A stretch of 64,000 nucleotides of DNA from Mesostigma viride (lineage: Eukaryota; Streptophyta; Mesostigmatophyceae; Mesostigmatales; Mesostigmataceae): contig RPFO01000246.1 of the NCBI GenBank assembly GCA_009746045.1, positions 665,642-729,641 on the forward strand. The letters are read 5' to 3'. The notes under the pieces were generated by a model. That model made no database searches and had not been told where the DNA came from. It saw nothing but the letters and a program-made list of their open reading frames with translations. The position numbers and the translations under genes are program-made. Of the stretch, positions 35,874 through 47,800 are shown in pieces (within the stretch, counting starts at the first letter, position 1; each line of letters starts with the position of its first letter).

Positions 35874-38800
35874 CTGCGACCGCGCAATCGACAAGCACCG
35901 TGAACGCGATCGTGAGTGAGCAGGCGAGGTCAGCGAACGCATGCCAGAGGGCGCCACGGTCCCTTGCGCGCCATGCAATAACGCTAGCGTGGGGGAAGGC
36001 TGCCTACCGTTAGGGGTGGGCCAGGGTCCTAAAACAAGCAAACGAGCTTGGATTGGGCTGAAACTTTGGAGGAGGCATGCCCCACATTAGTCCATCATGT
36101 GTGCAAAGTGGGGGCTCGCAGGTCCATCGTTTGGGGGGTGGGGCATTGCCAGGGGGTGCCATGGTGCCTCGCGCGCGCGAGCACGTGCCCACCCTCAGAG
36201 GTGGGCCAGGGTCCTAAAATATGCAAACGAGCTGGGATTGGGCTGAAACTTGGGAGGAGGCTTCCCCGATACTAGTCCATCATGTGTGCAAAGTGGGGGC
36301 TCGCAGGTCCATCGTTGGGGGGGGTTGGACATGGCCAGGGGGTGGCATGGTCCCTAGCGCGCGCTAGCACGTGCCCACCCTTAGAGGTGGGCCAGGGTCC
36401 TAAAATATGCAAACGAGCTTGGATTGGGCTGAAAATTGGGAGGAGGCATGCCCCACACTAGTCCATCATGTGTGCAAAGTGGGGGCTCGCAGGTCCATCG
36501 TTTGGGGGGGTGGACATGGCCAGGCGGTGCCATGGTGCCTCGCGCGCGCTAGCACGTGCCCTGCACCGAGAGCGCGCTGGCAACGGCTAGCAAGGGAAGT
36601 GGAAGAGTCACCGCTGCAAGCTCAAAGACCCACCGCTATCGCGTCGCGCTCCTCCATCGTGAAATCCGGAGGGCATTTCGCTCCCACGGCCACGTGCCCG
36701 ATTTCAGGGCCCGATCGGATATCCGCGTACGAGTGGTCCGAGTCGTCATCGTCCTGCAAGGGAAAAATCGCACGACACGCAACCGCATCGAACGGCGATC
36801 GGCTCAGCGTCCCTGGACGCGTGGCGCGCGCAGCAAAGCTAGGCGGAGGTAGGAAACGCGCGTCAAGAAAGACAGCGGCACCGGGAAACGTACGTAGGGG
36901 TAGTCGTCGAATTGACCCACGCAGTCGCGAAAGTCCTCGAGGGCGGCGCCCAGCCCGGAGTCGTCGTCCTGCGAGGGTCGGCAAGCGATCGCGGAGGCGA
37001 ATGTGAGCAACAAAAAGGAGGACGAGTGGACGCGGAACAGGGCGCTAGCACGCGAGATGGGCCAGCAGCACTCACCTCCTCGCAAAAGTCGTCGGGCGCC
37101 GACGGCGCGTCGCAGCGGTCGTCGTCAAGCGGGTCGCCGTACTCGTCCAGCCCCTGAGCGCCAAAACAACGCGGCACGCACACGGCCACGCACGAGGTCA
37201 CACGCGCACGAGATGCGTCAGCAGCGGGCGCGCACGCTCGGTGCAGCCAAGGGAGGCTTTCATCTCGTGACGACGGCGGCGGCATATGCTTACCATATCC
37301 TCACAGTCAGCATATGCTTACCATATCCTCACAGTCACCTAGGTCGGGCACGCCCTCGTTTTCGTCGCTGTCGCCGCCCTCGTACAACAGCAGCTCGGGC
37401 TCCTCAGGCTCGCCGTCGGACATCAAGCCGTCCTGCCGCAGGATGTCGCGATCCTGTTCGCCGTCGCTCTCCAGCATGAAGTCCGCCCACAGTGGCTCCT
37501 CGACGACCTGCCTCCACCGCCTCTTGGCCGCGTCATCGGCGCACGCCTGGTCGGCCTCCGCGCACGCCTCGTCGTCCCCGAGCTCCCACGTGTCCTCGTC
37601 GTCGGGGTTGTCGTACTCGTTGTCCTGGGGCTCGCCGCTCATCGGGTCCGGCAGCTCCCAGTCGTCGGATGCCTGCGCGCGGCGCCGGCCTCGCTGGCGC
37701 CTCCGGATGCGCGCCTTGACGCGGTCCTCCGCCTTGTTGCGCATGTTGATGCCCGCGCCCTGCAGGATCGTCCAGTTGACGATGTTCCTGCTGTAGCCGA
37801 CGCCGTCGAACTCGTAGCCGAACAAGCCCCGGATGTGCCCCCTCGCGCCCACGCGCGTGAGCGCCGTGTAAAGCTGGCCGTGCGCGAACACGTCGTGCTT
37901 GAGCCAGAGGCCGACGCGTTCCAGCGTCTGCCCCTGGCACTTGTTGATCGTGACCGCATACGCCAGCTGCGCGACGACCAAACAAACGCGCGGACGCAAG
38001 CAAGCAAGACATCGAGGAAAGCGAGGGAGCATTCAGCCAAGGCCACCGCAAGTCACACGATCGCAAGGCGCGAGCCGACACCGCAAGCAACGACACCGCA
38101 TGGCGCTCACCCCGCCCCTCCCTGCGCGCGCCCACGTACCTTGAAAGGGTAGGCCATCCTGAGGATCTTGAACTTGTCGGCGTCGATGCTGAACGCGATC
38201 CGCGGGATCGCGTGCAGCTCCCCGTCCGGCGTCTTCACGAGGAACGCGCCGTCTTGCTCGTCTACGAGCTCGACGCGCGTCCCATTCTGCAACCTGTCCT
38301 TGTGGGACAGGTTGCGCGTGATCATGGCCACCGCGCCCACCTTCCACTTGAACTCGTGGTCGGGGACGCCGTCTTGACGCGCGCAGTTGAGGGTCCTCAT
38401 GGAGACCCTCTCCCCCGACTTGGCGACGCGGTCGTGGCTGAACGTGCTGCGCTCCTGGTTCTCCAGCTTGGCCAGGACAGCCGCGTTGATGTCGTCGCAC
38501 GCCTTGTTGGTCACTGCGACGATCGAGGACCGCATGCACGCGTTCGCGTCGTTGACGTTGGGGAACGTGTGCGCGATCAGCTCGTCCTCGTCCTTGACCG
38601 GCTGCACCATGCGCAGCGGGATCATCGCCACCTCCTGGTGCGTGCGGTCGTCGATCACCGCCTCGTACGCGACGTTGTCCATGCCGACGTCGGCGACAAA
38701 CTGCGCGTACTCCGGGTCCTCGCGCGCGCGGTAGTTGAACTCGAGCGGCAGCCGGTGCACGCCCACCCACTGCGGCGACCGCACCGCGCTGGCGTCGGCC

Positions 38801-41800
38801 GTCGCCAGCTCGCTGGCGCCCTTGACGACGGGCGCCACCTGCCGGAAGTCGCCGGCGAAGATGACGACCTTGCCGCCGAACGGCTCCTTGACAAAGGTGA
38901 GCTCGACCAGCAGCTCGTGCAAGAGATGGATCAGCTCCACGTTCATCATGCCGATCTCGTCGACGACGAGCGCGTGCGCCTCCAACAGCGTGCGCCCCCT
39001 GGCGGAGTTGCGCGTCACGCGGCAGCCGTACTCGAGGTCGAGCTCGAGCGGGAACCCGCACGCGTGATGCGACGTGTGGCCGCCCCACATCTGCAGCGAC
39101 GCGACGCCCGTGAACGCCATCGGCACCACCTTGAAGCCGTCGCGCGCGGACTGCTGCATCGCCGCGTTGATGACCATGGTCTTGCCCGTGCCCGCGGGCC
39201 CGTCCACGAACAGCCGGCGGTCCGGGCTGAGCCCCTTGATCGCCAGCAGCAAGGTCTCGTACGCCTCGCGCTGCACGAGAGAGAACTTGCTCAGGTCGGG
39301 CGCGAGGATGTTCGCGTCGTCGTCGTCGTCGTGCTTGCGCTTGCGCCGGCACACGTCCTCGCCCCTGTCGCGCCGGCACTTGAGCACGGGCTCCAGCTCC
39401 CAGACGTCGTAGCCGTAGGCCGACAGCCGCTTGTCCAGGTAGGCGAGCGTGCGCGCGAGCGCGGCCTCGCGGTCCTCGAGCGTGATGGGCTGCTTGGCTC
39501 TGCGGCCCACCCCGCCGTGCACGTCCTCGTACGCGTAGAACAGGTGGTCCTTCATCATCTCCTCCTTGAACCGCCACAGCGCGCTCATCGTGCTCAGCTT
39601 CTGCAGCACGAGGATGACGAACAGCCGCCGCATCGCGTACGGCGTCTCCAGCCGGCGCGCGGCGATGCGCATGCTCTCCACCGCCGCGTCGTCGTCCTCG
39701 AGCAGGCCCAGCCGCCGGCACGCCATCTCGTTACTGAGCAACACGCCGCCCACGGTGCGCAGCTCCTCGAACGAGTGCGCGGCGCGCTTCTCCAGCAGCA
39801 CGCGCAGGTAGAAGAGCTCGGGGTTGCGCAGGTCGGGGTCGTACATGCGCGTGAAGACGCGCGTCACGCGCGGCATAAGCCACCATCGCGCCGTGTGGCC
39901 CTCGCACACGATCACCTGCGAGCGCCAGCACAAGATCGCAGCCGCCGCGGTCGGTTAGCAGACGCCCCCTCCCCAAGCACGCTACATCAAATGAATGGAA
40001 AACAATGGCGACAATTCGACAATGACGCACCTCGTTGTTGACGTCCCTCAACGCGCGCTCGGGAGCTTGCCATTTCAGCTGCAGGACCCCACCGACGCAT
40101 GAAGCATCCCAAGAGCGAAAGGTGAGAAAAAACGCGCACCAAGACAACCCATGCAATAAAGCATGCCCCCCTTGGGAGGAGGCATGCCCCACACTAGTCC
40201 ATCATGTGTGCAAAGTGGGGGCTCGCAGGTCCATCGTTTGGGGGGTGGACATGGCCAGGCGGTGCCATGGTGCCTTGCGCGCGCGAGCACGTGCCCACCC
40301 TTAGGGGTGAGCCATGGTCCTAAAATATGCAAACGAGCTTGGATTGGGCTGAAACTTGGGAGGAGCCTTGCCCCACACTAGCCGATCATGTGGGCAAAGT
40401 GGGGCCTTGCAGGTCCATCGTTTGGGGGGGGTGGACATGGCCAGGGGGTGCCATGGTCCCTAGCGCGCGCTAGCACGTGCCCACCCTTAGAGGTGGGCCA
40501 GGGTCCTAAAATATGCAAACGAGCTTGGATTGGGCTGAAACTTGGGAGGAGGCATGCCCCACACTAGTCCATCATGTGTGCAAAGTGGGGGCTCGCAGGT
40601 CCATCGTTTGGGGGGGGTGGACATGGGCAGGGGGTGCGATGGTCCCTAGCGCGCCCTAGCACGTGCCCACCCTTAGAGGTGGGCCAGGGTTCTAAAATAT
40701 GAAAACGAGCTGGGATTGGGCTGAAACTTGGGAGGAGGCATGCCCCACACTAGTCCATCATGTGGGCAAAGTGGGGGCTCGCAGGTCCATCGTTTGGGGG
40801 TGGTGGACATGGGCAGGGGGTGCGATGGTCCCTAGAGCGCGCTAGCACGTGCCCACCCTTAGAGGTGGACCAGGGTCCTAAAATATGCAAACGAGCTGGG
40901 ATTGGGCTGAAACTTGCGAGGAGGCATGCCCCACACTAGTCCATCATGTGTGCAAAGTGGGGGCTCGCAGGTCTATCGTTTGGGGGGGGTGGACATTGGC
41001 AGGGGGTGCGATGGTCCCTAGCGCGCCCTAGCACGTGCCCACCGTTAGGGGTGGGCCAGGGTCCTAAAATATGCAAACGAGCTGGGATTGGGCTGAAACT
41101 TGGGAGGAGGCATGCCCCACACTAGTCCATCATGTGTGCAAAGTGGGGGCTCGCAGGTCCATCGTTTGGGGGGGTGGACATGGCAGGGGGTGCGATGGTC
41201 CCTAGCGCGCCCTAGCACGTGCCCACCGTTAGGGGTGGGCCAGGGTCCTAAAATATGCAAACGAGCTGGGATTGGGCTGAAACTTGCGAGGAGGCATGCC
41301 CCACACTAGTCCATCATGTGTGCAAAGTGGGGGCTCGCAGGTCCATCGTTTGGGGGGGGTGGACATGGGCAGGGGGTGCGATGGTCCCTAGAGCGCGCTA
41401 GCACGTGCCCACCCTTAGAGGTGGACCAGGGTCCTAAAATATGCAAACGAGCTGGGATTGGGCTGAAACTTGCGAGGAGGCATGCCCCATACTAGTCCAT
41501 CATGTGTGCAAAGTGGGGGCTCGCAGGTCCATCGTTTGGGGGGGTGGACATTGGCAGGGGGTGCGATGGTCCCTAGCGCGCCCTAGCACGTGCCCACCGT
41601 TAGGGGTGGGCCAGGGTCCTAAAATAAGCAAACGAGCTTGGATTGGGCTGAAACTTGGGAGGAGGCATGCCCCACACTAGTCCATCATGTGTGCAAAGTG
41701 GGGGCTCGCAGGTCCATCGTTTGGGGGGGGTGGACATTGGCAGGGGGTGCGATGGTCCCTAGCGCGCCCTAGCACGTGCCCACCGTTAGGGTGGGCCAGG

Positions 41801-44800
41801 GTCCTAAAATATGCAAACGAGCTTGGATTGGGCTGAAACTTGGGAGGAGGCATGCCCCACACTAGTCCATCATGTGGGCAAAGTGGGGGCTTGCAGGTCC
41901 ATGGTTTGGGGGGGTGGACATGGCCAGGCGGTGCCATGGTCCCTAGAGGGCGCTAGCACGTGCCCACCGTTAGGGGTGGGCCAGGGTCCTAAAATATGCA
42001 AACGAGCTTGGATTGGGCTGAAACTTGGGAGGAGGCATGCCCCACACTAGTCCATCATCGTGGCCCACCCCTGACGATAGGCAGTGGCAGCGCACTCACC
42101 GATACGGTGGAGGTTCGCTTGTCTCCCATGAACTTGCGCATGACGAACTTCTTGTGGAAGTCGGAGTACTTGAGCGCGTTCATCCCGGGCACGTCCTCGT
42201 CCCCGGGCCGATCAAAGTACATCGTCAGCGGCGTGTCCTGCTTCTGCTCCACCGCGTTCTCCAGCGACCGCTTGCATCCCTCCTTGTAGGTGATCTTGTG
42301 CTGCCCGTCCAGGTGCACCGGCAGCATCTCGCAGCCGGGGCGCATCGCCCGCTCGTGGAAGCCGCGGCCGACCCAGTCCGCCTGCGTGCCGCTCACCTGC
42401 CGCCATCGCGCACGCACACATAGAGACATGCGCATAGAAGACGTGGGCGCGTAAATGTCAGCAACGGAGTAAACGGGAGCGCAATCACGAGAAAAACACG
42501 CCGCAAGGAAAAAAGGAAGCTGCACACGCTCTACTCCCTCCCCTTTGCACACAAGCAGACGCCCTTGCACCCACGTGCACGCCTTCAGCCACTCACCCGG
42601 CGCCCCCGCAGGTACTCGTCGGCCTCGTCGCACTCGCCCAGCTTGATCTCCGCGTACTCCTGCCCCTTGTTTATATATTTGTTCAGGTAGAAGACGACGT
42701 GCGTGTGCGAGGTCACCACAAAGTTGATGTGGGCCTCGAACCGCAACGTGGCCCAGGCGTTGTACGGGACGATCCACTGGTTCAGCCTGCACGTGTGCCG
42801 TCTCCGCGGGTGGATGAAGCCCCGCACGTCTTCGAACGTGCGCTTGGCGTAGGGCTCAGGGAAGCGCTTGGCGCACTTGTACGTGCGCGGCTGCCACGGG
42901 TTGAACGGCTCGTCGTCTGAGGACGAGGAGGCCGAGTCAAGGTCGAACGAGTCGCGCGCGGCCGCGATCTCCGCCGCGCGCAGCGCTTTCCGCGGGGGCA
43001 TCGCCACCTCGTGCCGCCGGTTCTTCATGCACTTGGCGCCAGCGGTGTGGTTGTGGACCATGTGCTGGAGCACGAGCTCGCGCAGGCGCCCCGCCGCGAC
43101 GTCCTCTGGCGGCAGCTCTGCCCACGCGAGCTCGTCGATGCGCCCGTTGGCGGTGGTCGGGTGGAAGGGCTCGGGGAGCCGGAAGATGACGTGCGCGTGG
43201 GGCAGCCCGCGCGTCTGGTACTCGATCACATAGATCAAGTATAGCGGCTTGGCCCCCATCACGCCGTCCTCGATGCCCTTGATGAACGCGGCCAGCCGGA
43301 TGTGAAACGAGCGGTTGGCAAACTCGGGGTGTTGGTACACGTCGGTTCCCGGCGGCAGGTTGTCCTGGATTTCTGGCCACATCGGATTGCACGTGAACGT
43401 GGCGAACACCGAGGGGGCCCCGTCCTCGGCGATGGCGGCGATGTTGTTCTGGATGTTGTGCAGCACGAAGCGGTTGGCCATCCCTGAGCCGGACGGCAGC
43501 TGCATGGTGAGCCCCGAGCGCAGCTCATCCGGCAGGTCCTTGGCGTTCGCCTTGGTGAACTTCCTCCAGTCCTTCTCGCTGTACACCCCCATCGTCTTCA
43601 GGTCGTCCAATACCTTGAGGTTGTCGTTCAGCTCGGCCCACGTCGCCAACCGCCTCTGGTGCTTCTCACGCTGCTTCCCCCGCAAGAAGGTGATGGTCTG
43701 GTCCTCCTTGGCGGAGTTCCCGTGCAGCGGGTACAGCTGCCCGAAAGCGCCCTTGTTCTTGAGCCGCCACTCGGAGAACAGCCGGCACTTGATCTCGTCC
43801 TGCAGCTTGACCTCCTGCTTTCGCTTGCTCTTCCCATCGTAGCTGTACGACCACCCCCCCTTGCCCTCCGAATGGATGGCCGGGAAAGCCAGCGCCATGT
43901 AGTCCTTGCTCCCCAGCGGCAGCTCTTTCGTGATACGCTGGCCCTCCGGCCCGCGTTCCACTACATCGACACGAAAGTGGCCCGGCTGCGCGTTCCTTTG
44001 TCCGCTGCACGCGAGCACGCGCCCACGCAAACGCGATCCCCACCCCCACACCCCGATTTTCCTCGAGCAAACATCAGCCACTCGCGTGCCTCGTGCCACC
44101 CAAATGTTGGCATGACCGCGCCGCGCCGCGGGAAAATTTTGGCATAGCTTTCGCGCCACAAGGGTGGTGCAGAAAATTTTGGCAGAGCTTCCGCGCCACA
44201 AAGGTGGTGCAGAAAATTTTTGGCATGCCTTTCGCGCCACAAGGGTGGTGCAGAAAATTTAGGCAGAGCTTCCGCGCTACAAGGGCAGTGAAGAAAGTTT
44301 TGGCATAGCTTACGCGCCCCAAGGGTGGTGCAGAAAATTTTGGCATAGCTCCCGCGCCACAAGGGTGGGGCAGAAAATTTTGGCATAGCTTTCGCGCCAC
44401 AAGCGTGGTGCAGAAAATTTAGGCATAGCTTCCGCGCCACAAGGGCAGTCAAGAAAGTTTTGGCATAGCTCCCGCTCCACAAGGGTGGTGCAGAAAATTT
44501 TGGCATAGCTCCCGCGCCACAAGGGTGGGGCAGAAAATTTTGGCATAGCTTACGCGCCACAAGAGTGGTGCAGAAAATTTAGGCATAGCTTCCGCGCCAC
44601 AAGGGCAGTGAAGAAAGTTTTGGCATAGCTTACGCGCCCCAAGGGTGGTGCAGAAAATTTAGGCATAGCTCCCGCGCCACAAGGGTGGTGCAGAAAATTT
44701 TAGAATAGCTCACGCGCCACAAGGGTGGTGCAAAACATTTTAGCGTAGCTCCTGCGCCGCAAGGGCTTGTGGGGCAAGGTTGGTGTCGGTTGTGCACAAT

Positions 44801-47800
44801 AATAATAATAATAATAAGGGCGGTGAAGAAAGTTTTGGCATAGCTCCCGCGCCCCAAGGGTGGTGCAGAAAAATTTGGCATAGCTCCCGCGCCACAAGGG
44901 TGGTGCAAAACATTTTAGCATAGCTCCCGCTCCGCAAGGGCTTGTGCGGCAAGGTTGGTGTCTGTTGTGCACAATAATAATAATAAGGGCGGTGAAGAAA
45001 GTTTTGGCATAGCTCCCGCGCCACAAGGGTGGTGCAGAAAATTTTGGCACCCACGCACCTTGCCAGCCCCCACGCCAACCCACGCACGCATGGAAGCCCC
45101 CCACACACCCACGCACCACGCACGCATGGCAGCCACCCCACTTGTTTTTCAAATCAAAATAATAGCTTCCCGCCACACCCACGCATGCATGCCAGCACCC
45201 CCCCGAACCCACACACGCATGCCAGCTCCCCCCGACAGTGACACACCTTATCGCACCTCATCGCTTGCCCGAGTCCCCGCTTGCTAGTTTGCACCCTCAA
45301 CTGGTTTCTCACGCCTTCCCGTAGTACCCCTGATTGACGGGTTGCCCCTATTCACGTGCATGTGGCTGGCTGGCTGCCCGCCTAATTGCTGCGTCCCCCA
45401 ACCCCATGCCCCAAGCCTCGTGGCTCAAGCCTCATGGCTGATGCCAGCATGTCATCTGCCCCTTTCTGCTCGCCCGCCAGCCTACATGTGCTGCATACCC
45501 TTGCAACATCCCCTGCCTCTCGTGCCCTACTACAGTGTCATGGACTTTCAATGCATGGTATATCGCAGTCTGCTCAGCTTGCCCTTTTACTCCATTGCCT
45601 GTGCTGACCTCCCCCCCGCACAGAAATGGCGACAGCCGAGGTTGCTATGCCAGCCATGCGCACTACGGCCGCTGCACTTGATGGTTGTCACGGAGAAATC
45701 ACTTTAAAAAAAAAAAAATTCCCATACAATTATGCCCATACAATTGTGCATGTGCAAAGGATTGCCACTCAATGAATATTAACGTAATGAACATAGGCTT
45801 AGCCATGATCATCTGTCACGCCATGTCCACACTTTAGCTGCTAGAATACGCGGTGATGCATGCCAGCCAACCCGCTCACCAACGTACGCATGCCAGCCAC
45901 CCCCGACACCCACGCACGCATGGCATCCACCCCACGAACCCACGCATGCATGCCAGCCCCCCCCCAAACCCACACACGCATGCCAGCCCCCCCCCACATG
46001 CACACACGCGTGCCAGCCCCCCCCCACATGCACGCATGCATGCCAGGCACCCCCCTCACCAACGTACGCATGCCAGCCACCCCCCACACCCACGCACGCA
46101 TGGCAGCGCCCCCCTAATGCATGCAGATCCCTAATGCATGCAGCAGTGCACCGTCGCTAGCGACAAACGCAGCCAAGGGTGGGGCCCGTACCCATGTCCC
46201 ACCCACCTGGGCAGCAGGAAGATCTCCGGCGCGTGCACCTCCGGCGAGAACTGTCCCGCCACCTCTACGGACGCTTGCCGCTGCTCCAACTCCTCGGTCG
46301 CCTGCCGGGCAAACTGCTGCAGCAACGGGTTGTAGGTGAGCAGGTACTCCTCCAGAAGGTCCAGCAGCTTCCGCAGGTTGGGGTCTCGCTCTTTCACCTC
46401 ACACCTGCGGAGCAGGAAGCCACAAAGGTACGCGCATCCGCACTCACAGACACCGTCAGCCATCGTGTGCGCCTCCTCACGCCAAAGAATCACCCCATCA
46501 CACATCACAACACGCACTCGCTAAAACCAGCGACTGCCGTGCCCCTCACCGTTTCAACACGTCCTCCTGCGCCTCGTCCTTTCCCGGCTTGTCCAGCAAG
46601 AAAAAGAAGTCGTTGTTGACATGCACGCCGTCCCGGATGATCGGCTTGATGCGCTCGACGGTCTGGCCGTGCAGCTCGAGCACGCACGCCCCCTTGTTCT
46701 TGACCGAATCCCCGATGCGCCCGCTCGCTACGACGCGCGCCACGGCGAAAAATTGGTTGATCATCCGCCCATACCTGATGCATGTTCACAAATACATCGG
46801 CGGGGACGACGTGTCAGGGTGCAATACAAGGCGCAACCCACTTCAGCCTAGGCTGGCGAAAAAAAATTCAGCATAGCTTCCGCACCGCAAAGGTTTGGGG
46901 GGGGCCTGGCATGCGTGCGTGGGTGTTTGGGGGCGCTGGCATGCATTCGTGGCTGTGGTGGGGAGCTGCCATGCATGCGTGGGTTTAGGGGGTGGCTGGC
47001 ATGCGTGCCTAGGTTCGTGGGGTGGCTGCCATGCGTGCGTGGGTGCCGCGGGTGGCTGGCATGCGTACGTTGGTGAGGGGTGTGGCTCGCATGCATAAGT
47101 GGGCCCGCGGTGCCCCTGATTGCTGTGTGGCCCCTAATCATGTGGATGTAGCTGGCTGCCTGCCCCCCTGTTTGCCGCATCCCATGCCCCAAGGCTCGTA
47201 GCTCAAGCCTCAATCGTGGTGAAAGAACTTCAGCATAGCTTCCGCACCACAAGGGTGGTGAAGAAAATTTGAGCATAGCTTCCGCACCAGCAAACATGGT
47301 GAAAAAAATTCAGCATAGCTTCTGCACTACAAGGGTGGTGAAGAAATTTTGAGCATAGCTCATGCACTATAAGGGCGCATGACATGCCCGCACGGTCCAT
47401 GCGTCAATACACACAAACACGTAGTAATTAAGAGCAGTGCTGATGCCAACACCGTACCTGATCCACAGCGCCACGTTCGTTGGGTTGCAATGGATCTGCC
47501 ACAGCATCTCCTCCTGGTGGGTCAGCTCGTTGCGCGCGAGCTCACATTCATCCACGTTCGCCTCAGCCAGCAGCCCCTCACGCCGCCTACGCTTCTCGAT
47601 GATGAGATTCAGGTTCGGCTCCAACACCTTTGCCTTGCCTTTCGAGCAGCAGCGGCTACGCTTGGGCTCCTCCTCCTTGAACATGGGCGCGTGGCACTTC
47701 GGGCACTTGCTGCGTTCGCGGTGCTCATCGAGTGAGTACGGATGCGCGGCGCTCGGGTCGTCGGTCAGCGGTCGCAGCTTGAACGGCCGCATTCCAAAGC

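Noticed and set aside
38212..40041. 609-codon plus-strand open frame
   Set aside because: Exact antisense of the helicase exon; composition (His/Arg/Leu/Val-rich) and lack of motifs mark it as a shadow.
36006..42060. CRISPR-like array
   Set aside because: Units of 185 bp repeat entirely without unique spacers, within spliceosomal introns.
42100..44004. A viral or plasmid Rep protein
   Set aside because: The HUH and two-Tyr motifs are followed in frame by a Pif1 helicase with Helitron-specific segments, so a transposon origin is clear.
44135..45050. Repetitive [12 protein letters not shown] peptide reading through the 40-bp array into the Rep exon
   Set aside because: A splice acceptor at 44005 joins the Rep exon in phase to exon 46404-46207; the array lies in the intron and the peptide is a repeat artefact.
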